Shown: positions 27,136-35,271 of the stretch, in pieces
Layout of the letters: the number at the start of each line of letters is the position of its first letter
Numbering within the stretch: the first letter of the stretch is position 1
Position numbers and translations under genes: made by a program
Assembly (NCBI RefSeq): GCF_045223415.1
Contig: NZ_JBEQZJ010000022.1
Span: 1-64,000 of the forward strand
Direction of reading: 5' to 3'
From: Hoskinsella mucinilytica
GTDB lineage: Bacteria; Bacillota_I; Bacilli_A; Erysipelotrichales; Erysipelotrichaceae
Length of the DNA: 64,000 nt
The notes under the pieces: model-generated
Told to the model about the DNA's origin: nothing
Seen by the model: only the letters and a program-made list of their open reading frames with translations
Database searches by the model: none

Positions 27136-28419
27136 TTATTTTTCTAATACTTCACTAATAGCACTCATTAAACTTGTTTTTTCATCATTACTATCTTGTG
27201 TCAGTTCCCACACCATAATACCTCCAAGATTTTCTTTCGCATATTGTGCTTTTTTCTTCATCGTGGAAATCCCATTATAATAAACATCCATTCCTTGATA
27301 GTTTACATGGTCTTTATCGGATGCACTCTTCACTGATGATAAAATATCTCCATAAGATGCCCAACTTGGCCTTGCGTAAAACGGTACACCGAGGATGACT
27401 TTATTAGGGTCTACACCTCTTGTTTTGATCCAATAGGTTCCACAATTCATCGCAAACTCATACGTTGAATGACGTTCTCCATCTCCTCCATCATAAGCCA
27501 TGACATGGATACGATCGACTACATCCAATACTTTATCGCTATGAGCTGCGGCATCATAATATACATTGCCATCTGCAGTTACTCCACTTAACACCGCACT
27601 GGTTAATAATTTATCTTTTGCATGAAGCTTTTCGGCTAAATATAACATCAATTCCTCATACTGTTTCGCACTCGTTCCATCAACACGTGGATGTTCCCAA
27701 TCCATATCCACGCCATCAAATCCATATTCATCACAAAGCTTGATGATAGCATCTGCAAACTTATGTATTTTTTCTTTGTTTTCAGTCGCAGCCATAAAAG
27801 TTGCCTCTAATGGAACATCTTGATAACTCCAACCACCTATTGCAATCAATACACGCACGTTTTGCTCATGGGCTTTTTTTATGATTGTCTTTGCTGTTTC
27901 AGGCTCATCCAATGCCCTTAAATCTCCATCCTTAGTAGGAATTGCGAAAGCATAAATCACATCACTCATGAGATCGTATCGGATCATATCTGCTTTTCCA
28001 GGTTTCCAAGAAGGGAAATACCCAACTAGCTTTTTATCCCCTGTATCAACATGAGGTTTTATTTCCTTTGTGGATTCCTTATTCTCATTTTGTGTATCAT
28101 TTACCGTTGCTAAGGTATCCTCCCATACATCACTTGTTCCCGGTGTTTCTCCTTGTGTCCACCATTTAGCTTTATAAATCTTGTTTTGATAAACAACTTG
28201 ATCTCCACCAACATAAACGTTTGCTTTATTCCATATTGGATACTGAGAAGTAGTTTCTTCTTGATCTTCATTCTTTTTCTGTTGAGATGTTTGCTTCTGT
28301 TCCTGTGTTTCTTCCTTCTTCGGTTGTGTTTGAAATCTTTGTATTCCTGTTAATATACACATACCTGTAATGATTCCGATAACAAAAATAAGCATTTTCT
28401 TTTTTGTTATTTTTTTCAT
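27136..28419 (-). CDS. Membrane-anchored GH18 chitinase-like protein with CBM
   Basis: 427 aa. Residues 8-26 form a hydrophobic signal anchor, then a Gln/Glu/Lys-rich linker. A short carbohydrate-binding module of the CBM5/12 kind covers about 61-100 (NKANVYVGGDQVVYQ, then YKAKWWTQGETP), followed by a GH18 domain from about 128. The catalytic motif DGVDMDWE ends in the acid Glu (about E242) and all three Asp are kept. GH18 enzymes with a single CBM act on chitin, N-glycan cores or peptidoglycan-like polymers at the cell surface; the actual substrate is open. It seems monocistronic, with GAGGG before the ATG. Confidence 0.9.
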   Translation of the reverse strand: MKKITKKKMLIFVIGIITGMCILTGIQRFQTQPKKEETQEQKQTSQQKKNEDQEETTSQYPIWNKANVYVGGDQVVYQNKIYKAKWWTQGETPGTSDVWEDTLATVNDTQNENKESTKEIKPHVDTGDKKLVGYFPSWKPGKADMIRYDLMSDVIYAFAIPTKDGDLRALDEPETAKTIIKKAHEQNVRVLIAIGGWSYQDVPLEATFMAATENKEKIHKFADAIIKLCDEYGFDGVDMDWEHPRVDGTSAKQYEELMLYLAEKLHAKDKLLTSAVLSGVTADGNVYYDAAAHSDKVLDVVDRIHVMAYDGGDGERHSTYEFAMNCGTYWIKTRGVDPNKVILGVPFYARPSWASYGDILSSVKSASDKDHVNYQGMDVYYNGISTMKKKAQYAKENLGGIMVWELTQDSNDEKTSLMSAISEVLEK

Positions 28420-28580
28420 ATAATCCCTCTGTTTCTATCTTAAAGGATAACAAAAACTTAAATGTAATTCAAACAATCTTGGCTTTTTAGAAATCCTTAG
28501 GAAATCCTTACCAAAATCTCATTTAGAATGGTTATTTTCAAAATTTTGAAATGATGTTTCATACATATGGATAAATATTA

Positions 28581-28594
28581 GTTAAACGCTACCA
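28581..28594. promoter_or_regulatory. Candidate CcpA cre site upstream of the alpha-glucoside operon
   Basis: GTTAAACGCTACCA matches TGWAARCGYTWNCW at 12 of 14 positions, all from the third base on. It is 28 nt upstream of the -35 box, a typical place for catabolite control. Confidence 0.45.
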
Positions 28595-28665
28595 TTTTTT
28601 GTTTTTTTCGCCTGAAAATGATTGACAAATTAAAATTAATGTTTAAAATAGAGTCTGTAATACTT

Positions 28666-28751
28666 GGATTGTTACTGATGTGATCAGGCAAGACCTAATG
28701 AATGCAAGACTATATTTTTATAGTTTTTGTAATCCTTAGGTCTTTATTATT
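28666..28751 (+). promoter_or_regulatory. RAT antiterminator and terminator 1 before the PRD gene
   Basis: GGATTGTTACTG at 28666 followed by CAGGCAAGACCTAA (to 28698) matches the ribonucleic antiterminator bound by LicT/SacY/BglG proteins. Its last 8 nt, AGACCTAA (28691-28698), are also the 5' arm of a terminator closed by TTAGGTCT (28736-28743) with a T-rich tail. The two structures are mutually exclusive, the classical arrangement for PRD antiterminators. Confidence 0.92.
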
Positions 28752-28766
28752 TTATTGGAGGTATTT

Positions 28767-29597
28767 ATGAAAATTATTAAGATTTTCAATAACAACGCAG
28801 TGGCCACAATTTCTGAAGATAAAAATGATCTCATTTTAACTGGTTCAGGTATTGGGTTTCAAAAAAGAATAGGAGATTTGATAGATGAAAGTAAAATAGA
28901 AAAACGCTACTTTTATGAAGGCGGAGAAAAGAATGCTATGTATCAACTTTTTTTGAGAACACCTGAAAAATACTTCAAACTTTCCCAAATGATTATGGAA
29001 GAAGCTATGAAACGATTAGATATCAGTTTTCAAGATCAAACCATTGTTGCTTTAACAGATCATATATGCTTTGCTGTTGAACGTTATGAAACAGGTACTG
29101 AACTCCCTAATTTAGTTCTTACAGAAATTAAAACACTATATAAGGAAGAATTTAAAATAGGCTTGTGGAGTATTGATTTGATTGAACAAGAACTTAATAT
29201 TCATTTGCAAGAAGATGAGGCCGGCTATATTGCCTTGCATATTATTAATGGTTCTAACGATACTAACGCACATTCCACTATGGAAACTTTGCAATTAATT
29301 GATGGATGTATTCAAGTAATTAGTGATACTTTGAATATATGTTTTGATGAAGAAAGTTTAGATTATGTACGTTTAACAACACATTTAAAATTTATGGCAC
29401 AAAGAATATTCAATGACACCCATGAAGAAGAAAGCTTTGAGGATAGAGAAATGGCAATTTTTCTTGCTAAGAAAAATAAAAAAATCCTTCGTTGCGTACA
29501 TGCTGTTGAGGATTATATTTTTCAAACCTTCAACTATCATTTTTCAGAAAAAGAATTACTTTATCTTATGATACATATCTATAAGATAATACATTAG
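28767..29597 (+). CDS. LicT/BglG-type PRD transcription antiterminator
   Basis: 276 aa. An N-terminal co-antiterminator RNA-binding domain (KIIKIFNNNAVATI then GSGIGFQKRIGD) and two PRDs with conserved His: ALTDHICFAVERY and YIALHIIN in PRD1, RLTTHLKFMAQRIF and LMIHIYK in PRD2. When its permease is busy and PRD1 is not phosphorylated, such a protein dimerises and binds the RAT hairpin to block termination. Here RATs lie both in front of its own gene and between it and the PTS gene. The start at 28767 has GGAGG 5 nt upstream; the frame is open 4 codons earlier. Confidence 0.93.
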   Translation: MKIIKIFNNNAVATISEDKNDLILTGSGIGFQKRIGDLIDESKIEKRYFYEGGEKNAMYQLFLRTPEKYFKLSQMIMEEAMKRLDISFQDQTIVALTDHICFAVERYETGTELPNLVLTEIKTLYKEEFKIGLWSIDLIEQELNIHLQEDEAGYIALHIINGSNDTNAHSTMETLQLIDGCIQVISDTLNICFDEESLDYVRLTTHLKFMAQRIFNDTHEEESFEDREMAIFLAKKNKKILRCVHAVEDYIFQTFNYHFSEKELLYLMIHIYKIIH

Positions 29598-29598
29598 A

Positions 29599-29686
29599 GG
29601 ATTGTTACTGATTCGATCAGGCAAGACCTAAAATCTCAGGTTAGAATTTTCATTCTATCACTGTTGTTTTTAGGTCTTTTATTTTT
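29599..29686 (+). promoter_or_regulatory. RAT antiterminator and terminator 2 before the EIICB gene
   Basis: Second RAT from 29599 (GGATTGTTACTG, then CAGGCAAGACCTAA to 29631), starting 2 nt after the stop of the antiterminator gene. AGACCTAAAA (29624-29633) pairs perfectly with TTTTAGGTCT (29668-29677), followed by TTTATTTTT. This second switch sets PTS and GH4 expression apart from that of the regulator. Confidence 0.92.
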
Positions 29687-29701
29687 GAAATGGAGGAAAT
29701 T

Positions 29702-31297
29702 ATGAAAGAGAAATTTATTGGAGCGATGCAATCGTTCTCAAAAGCTATTGTAGCACCTGTTCTTTATTTACCTGCTGTTGGATTAATACTTGTTATTTGT
29801 AACTTTATGATTAATCCAAACATTGTATCTTCTATACCTTTTTTAGGTAATGACGTAATTCAAATTACCTTTAAAGTTATGTATAACGGACTTATGTCTG
29901 TATTTAATAACCTTGGACCTATTTTTGCAATTGGAGTAGCATTCGGCTTAGCAAAGAAAAAGAAGGAACATGCAGCACTTGTCGCCTTTCTTTGTTTATT
30001 CATTTTCTGTGCAGCGCAAAATTCATTTTTGACGATTACAGAAACATTGCATGAATCGACTGGTAATGGTCAAAATATGATGTTAGGTTTCCAAATAGTA
30101 GATATGGGAGTATTCCTTGGAATACTCATCGGTATTATTGTTGGTTCTTTACATAATAAATACTGTGACAAGGATCTTGGTGAAGTATTGTCAGTATATG
30201 GTGGTACTAGATTTGTATTCTTAATCTCGATTCCTATCATGTTAATCATGGCAATTGCTTTCGCTTATTTATGGCCACCTGTTCAATCTATGATTACTAA
30301 CGTTGCTACATTCATATCGACATCAGGAGGTATTGGATTCTTTACTTTTGGATTCCTTGAACGTCTATTAATTCCTACAGGACTTCATCACCTTATTGGT
30401 AGTGCTTTGTGGTATACAGATTTAGGAGGAGTAGCAACAATTGCAGGAGAAACATATTCTGGAGCTTGGGCAATTGCATTAGCCGAATTGGGAGACCCGA
30501 ATACCGCAAGATTATCTTTAACTACAATTTTCAACAATGTTACTTTAGTTAAAGTTTTTGGTTTAAGTGGAGCAGGCTTAGCGATGTTATATTGTGCAAA
30601 GCCGAAATTAAAAAATAAAGCGAGAGCGATTTATGTTCCAGCAATACTAACAAGCTGTCTTGCCGCTATAACAGAACCATTAGAATTTACGTTCTTATTT
30701 GTAAGTCCAATCTTATTCGTCATTCATTCAGTATTAACTGGCATCTTTTTCTATCTATTATATTTCTTTCAAATTACTGTTTGTTCTGCAGGTGGTATCT
30801 TTGAAACACTGTTATATAATGTTCCAGCAGGAGTTGCTAAAACTGGGTGGCCTTGGTTTATTTTATTAGGTCTTGTACAAATGGCTGTTTATTTCTTCGT
30901 ATTTAAATGGTTTATTTTGAAATATGATGTGAAAATTCCAGGTAGAGATGAAAGTGAAGATGTAAAGTTAGTAACAAAAAAAGATTATGAAGCATCAAAA
31001 AATTCAACTGATCAAACAAGTGATAAATCATTATCAAATTCTTTAGGAAAACAAATTTATGAAGCAGTTGGTGGTATTCAAAACATAAAAAACATCGATA
31101 ATTGTTTTACTAGATTACGTATCGTTGTAGACTCCTTAGAGCTTGTAAATGAAAATCTATTAAAAGAAACAGGTTCTAAAGGACTTGTTAAAAGAGGAAA
31201 TGAAATTCAAATTATCTATGGAGTTAATGTAAATAAATTCAGAAAAAGTTTAGAGGATTACCTAGAAGCAAATCAATATATATTAGGAGGAGAATAA
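29702..31297 (+). CDS. PTS alpha-glucoside-type EIICB permease
   Basis: 531 aa. Residues about 10-420 are a IIC domain of the glucose/maltose superfamily with about ten hydrophobic segments; PTGLHHLIGSALWYTDLGG and ITEPLEFTFLFVSP are family landmarks. After a polar linker the C-terminal IIB domain carries the phosphorylated Cys in NIDNCFTRLRIVV. The order C-B and the GH4 alpha-glucosidase next to it point to a maltose/alpha-glucoside PTS of the MalP/AglA type. GGAGG lies 5 nt before the ATG at 29702. A separate IIA is encoded two genes downstream. Confidence 0.9.
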   Translation: MKEKFIGAMQSFSKAIVAPVLYLPAVGLILVICNFMINPNIVSSIPFLGNDVIQITFKVMYNGLMSVFNNLGPIFAIGVAFGLAKKKKEHAALVAFLCLFIFCAAQNSFLTITETLHESTGNGQNMMLGFQIVDMGVFLGILIGIIVGSLHNKYCDKDLGEVLSVYGGTRFVFLISIPIMLIMAIAFAYLWPPVQSMITNVATFISTSGGIGFFTFGFLERLLIPTGLHHLIGSALWYTDLGGVATIAGETYSGAWAIALAELGDPNTARLSLTTIFNNVTLVKVFGLSGAGLAMLYCAKPKLKNKARAIYVPAILTSCLAAITEPLEFTFLFVSPILFVIHSVLTGIFFYLLYFFQITVCSAGGIFETLLYNVPAGVAKTGWPWFILLGLVQMAVYFFVFKWFILKYDVKIPGRDESEDVKLVTKKDYEASKNSTDQTSDKSLSNSLGKQIYEAVGGIQNIKNIDNCFTRLRIVVDSLELVNENLLKETGSKGLVKRGNEIQIIYGVNVNKFRKSLEDYLEANQYILGGE

Positions 31298-31298
31298 C

Positions 31299-32621
31299 AT
31301 GGAAGCTAAAATAATTACAATCGTAGGTGGGGGAAGCACTTATACCCCAGGAGTAGTAAAGGCTATATTATCAAAAAAATCAACATTCCCGGTAAAAGAA
31401 ATTCGTGCATATGACATTGATGAAGAAAGACAAAATGATGTCGCAATTATTGTAAAAGAGGTTGTGAAAGCAAACTGTCCAGAATGTAAATTTTTCACAA
31501 CAACAGATCCAGAAACTGCATTTAAAGATTCTGACTTTATATTTGCACAAATCAGAGTTGGTAAATACGCTATGCGTGAACAAGATGAAAAAATTCCTTT
31601 AAGTCATGGGGCTGTTGGACAAGAAACATGTGGGTGTGGAGGTTTAGCATATGGATTAAGAACAATTTACCCTATGGTTGAAATATTGGATATGGTTGAA
31701 AAATATGCAAGTCCTAATCATTGGATTTTAAATTATTCAAATCCTGCTGCTATTGTAGCTCTTGCTTTAAACAAATTAAGACCAAATGCAAGAATTATCA
31801 ATATTTGTGATATGCCAGTTGCAATAGTCAACGGTTTTGCTGACATACTTCATTGCGAACCTCACGAAATTAAAGCTAACTATTTTGGATTAAATCACTT
31901 TGGGTGGTTTACAGATATTTGGGTGAATGGAGTAAATAGATTTGAAGAATTGAGACAGCATGCAATTGCACATGGCTATTTATGTGAGACACCAGATGAG
32001 CAACATTGGGAACCTTCTTGGATTCATACATATGGAAATATGAAACCAATTATGGAAAGATTTTCTGATTATCTTCCAAATACATATTTACAATATTACT
32101 TATTAAGTCAAGACATTGTAGAGGATGCTAATCCTTCTTATACTAGAGCCAATGAAGTAATGGATGGACGTGAAAAAACATTATTCGACGCAATTCGTCG
32201 TTATAAAGAAACTGGAACTTATGATGATAATATGTTTGTAGTTGGTGCACATGGAACTTTCATTGTTGATTTAGCTGAGTCATTATGTAGAGAAAATGGT
32301 GGTCGCTATTTGCTTATCGTGAAAAATGAAGGTGCTATTGCCAATCTACCTGATGATGCTATGGTTGAAATTCCATGTTATGTTTCTCCAAGAGGTATAG
32401 AAAAAATTTCAGTTGGTCACATTCCAACATTCCATAAAGGAATGATTGAACAACAATACGCTTGTGAAAAATGCCTAGTAGAGGGAGCTATTGAGAACTC
32501 TTATATGAAAGTTTTACAGGCGTTTACCTTAAATAAAACGATGAAATCCTCAACACAAGCAAAAATAATACTAGATGAAATGATAGACGCCAATCAAGAA
32601 TATTGGCCAGAACTAAAGTAA
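31299..32621 (+). CDS. GH4 6-phospho-alpha-glucosidase
   Basis: 440-aa family 4 glycosidase needing NAD and a divalent metal. The N-terminal nucleotide-binding motif is TIVGGGSTYTPGVV. The NICDMP motif has the CDMP form linked to 6-phospho-alpha-glucosidases (the beta enzymes carry a different residue there), and GLNHFGWFTD holds the conserved His for metal binding. It hydrolyses the phosphorylated alpha-glucoside delivered by EIICB. AGGAGG overlaps the end of the PTS gene (1-nt gap). A decayed paralogue lies at 33.4-33.7 kb. Confidence 0.94.
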   Translation: MEAKIITIVGGGSTYTPGVVKAILSKKSTFPVKEIRAYDIDEERQNDVAIIVKEVVKANCPECKFFTTTDPETAFKDSDFIFAQIRVGKYAMREQDEKIPLSHGAVGQETCGCGGLAYGLRTIYPMVEILDMVEKYASPNHWILNYSNPAAIVALALNKLRPNARIINICDMPVAIVNGFADILHCEPHEIKANYFGLNHFGWFTDIWVNGVNRFEELRQHAIAHGYLCETPDEQHWEPSWIHTYGNMKPIMERFSDYLPNTYLQYYLLSQDIVEDANPSYTRANEVMDGREKTLFDAIRRYKETGTYDDNMFVVGAHGTFIVDLAESLCRENGGRYLLIVKNEGAIANLPDDAMVEIPCYVSPRGIEKISVGHIPTFHKGMIEQQYACEKCLVEGAIENSYMKVLQAFTLNKTMKSSTQAKIILDEMIDANQEYWPELK

Positions 32622-32633
32622 AGGAGTCATCTT

Positions 32634-33104
32634 ATGTGGAACTTATTCAAACAAACAAAGAGAAATAAAATTGTATCACCTGTAAAAGGAAAGGTCATTG
32701 ACCTTTCCTTGGTAAATGATAATGCATTTGCTAGTAAAGCAATGGGAGAAGGATTTGCCATTGAACCAACAGGAAATACGTTTTTATCACCAATTTCTGG
32801 AACTGTTACCGTTGTTTTTCCTACAGGTCACGCATTGGGTATCGTAAATGATGATATTGAGCTTATCATTCATATTGGAATAGATACTGTTAAACTTCAA
32901 GGTGATGGGTTCCACATATTTGTTCAACAAGGTGATACCATCCATCAAGGTGATCGTATCGCTGAAGTAAACATTCAAAAAATAAAGGAAAACGGTTTCG
33001 ATGTAACAACCATGGTAGTATGTACGAATGGCCATGTCCCTAAGGTAATGAAGAAATGGAACCAAGACATCAAAGAAGGTGAAGAAATTGCAATCATTGA
33101 CTGA
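32634..33104 (+). CDS. PTS glucose-type IIA component
   Basis: 156-aa soluble IIA-Glc (Crr-like). The phosphorylated His is about H80 in LIIHIGIDTVKLQG and the second active-site His is about H66 in FPTGHALGI. It supplies phosphate to the IIB domain of the EIICB two genes upstream and may also signal. The gene follows GH4 after 12 nt with AAGGAG before the ATG. Confidence 0.93.
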   Translation: MWNLFKQTKRNKIVSPVKGKVIDLSLVNDNAFASKAMGEGFAIEPTGNTFLSPISGTVTVVFPTGHALGIVNDDIELIIHIGIDTVKLQGDGFHIFVQQGDTIHQGDRIAEVNIQKIKENGFDVTTMVVCTNGHVPKVMKKWNQDIKEGEEIAIID

Positions 33105-33312
33105 TTTTCGATACAGCTCAATCAAAGAAAAAGTAATTGTGATTTTCACTTTGATCATAAGCTATCTTTTTCCTATTATTGGTTTTATAATACTGTGGTG
33201 CGAGAAAAGAAAAGCTCACCATTATTTAATTAAGAATGCTTGTTTAATTGGTATTTTTCTTGCATTTATATTTTTTTCTTTAGACTATATTGCATTCATA
33301 ATGACTAAATAA
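33088..33312 (+). CDS. Small two-helix membrane protein (putative)
   Basis: About 74 aa with two hydrophobic segments (VIVIFTLIISYLFPIIGFII and LIGIFLAFIFFSLDY) separated by a basic, His-containing loop. It overlaps the end of the IIA gene. No ATG exists; TTG at 33088 lies 5 nt after AAGGTGA, while GTG at 33079 has no RBS. Family not recognised. The terminator directly after it supports it as the last gene of the operon. Confidence 0.5.
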   Translation: MQSLTDFRYSSIKEKVIVIFTLIISYLFPIIGFIILWCEKRKAHHYLIKNACLIGIFLAFIFFSLDYIAFIMTK

Positions 33313-33340
33313 AAGAAAATCTTTATTTTATCTTTAGACA

Positions 33341-33375
33341 AAAAAGTTCATTTCGAATATCAAAATGAACTTTTT
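33341..33375. terminator. Bidirectional terminator after the alpha-glucoside operon
   Basis: AAAAAGTTCATTT (33341-33353) pairs with AAATGAACTTTTT (33363-33375), 9-nt loop, with T-rich continuation on the + strand. Confidence 0.85.
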
Positions 33376-33380
33376 TATTT

Positions 33381-33660
33381 TTAATTCTGATCAAAACCTT
33401 TGTTAGCTTTAATCATTTCATCAAGAACTTCTTTAGTTACTTTTTCACTTGGTGCAGTTTTTTCAATGTAATTGCTTGAAGAACTTTTTCATAACTTTCT
33501 TAAATGAAACGTTCAACAATTTTGCAACAAAGGAAGTAGATTTGATCAATAATTTCAAGTTCATTCTTACCAATATAAGCTAGTACATCTACTATAGCAT
33601 CAAATGGCATATTTGGAATTGTACTTCTATTTGGTACAATCACAGGGAACCTTTGTTAGG
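33381..33660 (-). pseudogene. Remnant of a second GH4 6-phospho-alpha-glucosidase gene
   Basis: Read on the minus strand the interval encodes recognisable C-terminal GH4 pieces: IVPNRSTIPNMPFDAIVDV then LAYIGKN, later ESYEKVLQAITL, then TAPSEKVTKEVLDEMIKANK. They parallel the end of the intact GH4 protein (NSYMKVLQAFTLNKTMKSS and ILDEMIDANQEYWPEL). The frame is broken by a TAA just before ESYEKV, by a frameshift after AITLKK and by a scrambled or deleted part between them. No N-terminal two thirds is present within the 200 nt upstream. It is therefore a decayed, truncated paralogue on the opposite strand to the active gene. Confidence 0.8.
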
Positions 33661-33820
33661 ATTGTATAAAAGATACATTAATTTGATAACACCAACCATC
33701 GTATTAAATTATCATGACTACCCTATTTTGAAATTCGCCTCTGATACCGAAATGTCAGAAGACAAAAGATGATCTTTTAGAATTTAAAAAGTCTATTTTT
33801 TTCTATTCCACAAAACCGCA

Positions 33821-33849
33821 TTGACATTTATGTCCGTACATATTATAAT
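33821..33849 (+). promoter_or_regulatory. Sigma-A type promoter of the acetyltransferase gene
   Basis: TTGACA (33821-33826) and TATAAT (33844-33849) with an exact 17-nt spacer, 24 nt before the start codon. Confidence 0.85.
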
Positions 33850-33875
33850 TTTTAAAGAAAGAAGAGGATCTTATG

Positions 33876-34460
33876 ATGACAGAAAAAGAAAAAGCAGCTG
33901 CTGGTTTATTATATGACGCAAACTATGACAAACATTTAAAAGAAGAACGTGGAACATGTTTAGAGAAATGTTACGAATATAATCAGTTACACCCTTGTGA
34001 AAAGGAAAAAAGAAAAAAACTTCTAAAAGAGATTTTTGGTAAAGTTGAGGGTAGCATTCATATCGAACAACCGTTTCATTGTGATTATGGCTATAACATC
34101 GAGGTTGGCGATAATTTTTATATGAACTACAATGGCGTGATCCTTGATTGCGCTAAGGTTACTTTCGGACATGATGTCTTTGTCGCACCGAATTGTGGCT
34201 TCTATTGTGCCGGTCATCCTTTAGATGTCGAACAAAGAAATCAAGGATTGGAATATGCTTATCCGATTACGGTAGGAAATAATGTTTGGATTGGTGGAAA
34301 TGTTGTCGTCCTTGCAGGTGTTACGATTGGCGATCATACAGTCATCGGTGCAGGTAGTGTTATAAATAAGGATATTCCTTCCGGTGTCATTGCAGCTGGA
34401 AATCCTTGTAAAGTTATTCGTACAATTACTGATGAAGATAAAAAGAAGTATTGGAAATAG
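33876..34460 (+). CDS. Maltose/sugar O-acetyltransferase, LbH family
   Basis: 194-aa left-handed beta-helix acetyltransferase of the Maa/LacA group, which moves acetyl from acetyl-CoA to a sugar hydroxyl. The N-terminal TEKEKAAAGLLYDAN is typical. The hexapeptide-repeat region spans about 60-185, with the catalytic His in CAGHPLD and the NVWIGGNVVVLAGVTIGD loop. Of the two adjacent ATG codons the second (33876) has the better distance from GAGG. It has its own strong promoter and terminator; the likely role is acetylation of surplus or non-metabolisable sugars. Confidence 0.92.
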   Translation: MTEKEKAAAGLLYDANYDKHLKEERGTCLEKCYEYNQLHPCEKEKRKKLLKEIFGKVEGSIHIEQPFHCDYGYNIEVGDNFYMNYNGVILDCAKVTFGHDVFVAPNCGFYCAGHPLDVEQRNQGLEYAYPITVGNNVWIGGNVVVLAGVTIGDHTVIGAGSVINKDIPSGVIAAGNPCKVIRTITDEDKKKYWK

Positions 34461-34484
34461 ATCATGCTAAGCATGGTCTTTTAT
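34460..34484 (+). terminator. Terminator after the acetyltransferase gene
   Basis: GATCATGC (34460-34467) pairs with GCATGGTC (34471-34478) with one G-T pair and a 3-nt loop, then TTTTAT. Confidence 0.7.
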
Positions 34485-34487
34485 ATT

Positions 34488-34513
34488 AAAAAGAGTTCTC
34501 CTATAGAAAACTC
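34488..34513 (-). terminator. Probable terminator after the orphan IIA gene
   Basis: Minus-strand stem of 5 bp (GAGTT/AACTC) followed by TTTTT, 5 nt after the stop codon at 34519. Short stem, so only moderate support. Confidence 0.5.
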
Positions 34514-34518
34514 AATTC

Positions 34519-35010
34519 TTATATATCTTTCTTTATTGCAAGTAACAATTCATCTTTTACAAGTACAGAATCCTCTTTTAATAATTTAATGGAAGCAAAC
34601 TCAGGTGTATTTGTCACAATTAATAAAATCGTAGGATCAAAATGATTAGAAAGCATCATCTCTCGATCAATTTCAAGCATACGTTTTCCTATTGTGATCT
34701 TGTCATCCTTATGAATATGACTAATAAATCCGGTTCCATTTAACAAATGTGTATTCACACCGATATGTAACAGAATATCCGCACCGCTATCGGCTTTGAT
34801 AGCAATTGACTGACAGGTTGGAAAGATTCCTTTGATGACACCATTTACAGGAGCATATATCGTATTTTCCAATGGTTCGATAGCAACCGTTTTTCCCAGT
34901 TTTTCACTACGGAAACTATCATCATCTATTTCTGATAAATCCTTAAGTTTCCCTCTAACCGGACTATAAATCAGTATTTTTTTCTCACCGGGCTTTTTAA
35001 AAAATTTCAT
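34519..35010 (-). CDS. Orphan PTS IIA-Glc-like protein with His-to-Gln change
   Basis: 163 aa, full IIA-Glc (Crr) domain. The phosphorylated His is kept (about H82 in ILLHIGVNTHLLNG). The second active-site His, H75 in the E. coli protein (TNHAFSI), is replaced by Gln: the segment reads PTCQSIAIKADSG, codon CAG. In E. coli IIA-Glc the engineered H75Q protein is known to accept phosphate from HPr but not pass it on. This gene stands alone with no permease, so a regulatory rather than transport role is plausible. GAGG lies before ATGATG; the second ATG is used here. Confidence 0.88.
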   Translation of the reverse strand: MKFFKKPGEKKILIYSPVRGKLKDLSEIDDDSFRSEKLGKTVAIEPLENTIYAPVNGVIKGIFPTCQSIAIKADSGADILLHIGVNTHLLNGTGFISHIHKDDKITIGKRMLEIDREMMLSNHFDPTILLIVTNTPEFASIKLLKEDSVLVKDELLLAIKKDI

Positions 35011-35271
35011 CATTTTCTACCTCAATAAAGATTTCTCTCAATCAAACTTTCCCTTATTTTTTAATTACCATACTATTATACTCAGCTCATAAAGGAAAAG
35101 CAATCTATATTTGAAATATCACATAAAGTAGTCCAAGAAAGAGTTTGTAAAGCAGAAATATCATAAAAAATCAGTGTTTTATCTAATCTTTCATTCAACA
35201 AATGCAATAGCTAAGGCCCTTTGCTTTTTTCTACATTAGCACACTACGAAGACAATTAGAATAAAACCTAT

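Larger units (their letters stand above)
28420..28766 (+). promoter_or_regulatory. Promoter region of the alpha-glucoside operon
   Basis: 347 nt between divergent genes. On the + strand TTGACA (28622-28627) and TAAAAT (28644-28649) are 16 nt apart. The RAT/terminator leader follows (listed separately). Upstream, a cre-like site lies at 28581-28594. The minus-strand promoter of the GH18 gene could not be placed with confidence. Confidence 0.65.

Noticed and set aside
33266..33420. Possible small + strand gene after the alpha-glucoside operon
   Set aside because: The stretch is a terminator followed by the minus-strand GH4 remnant.
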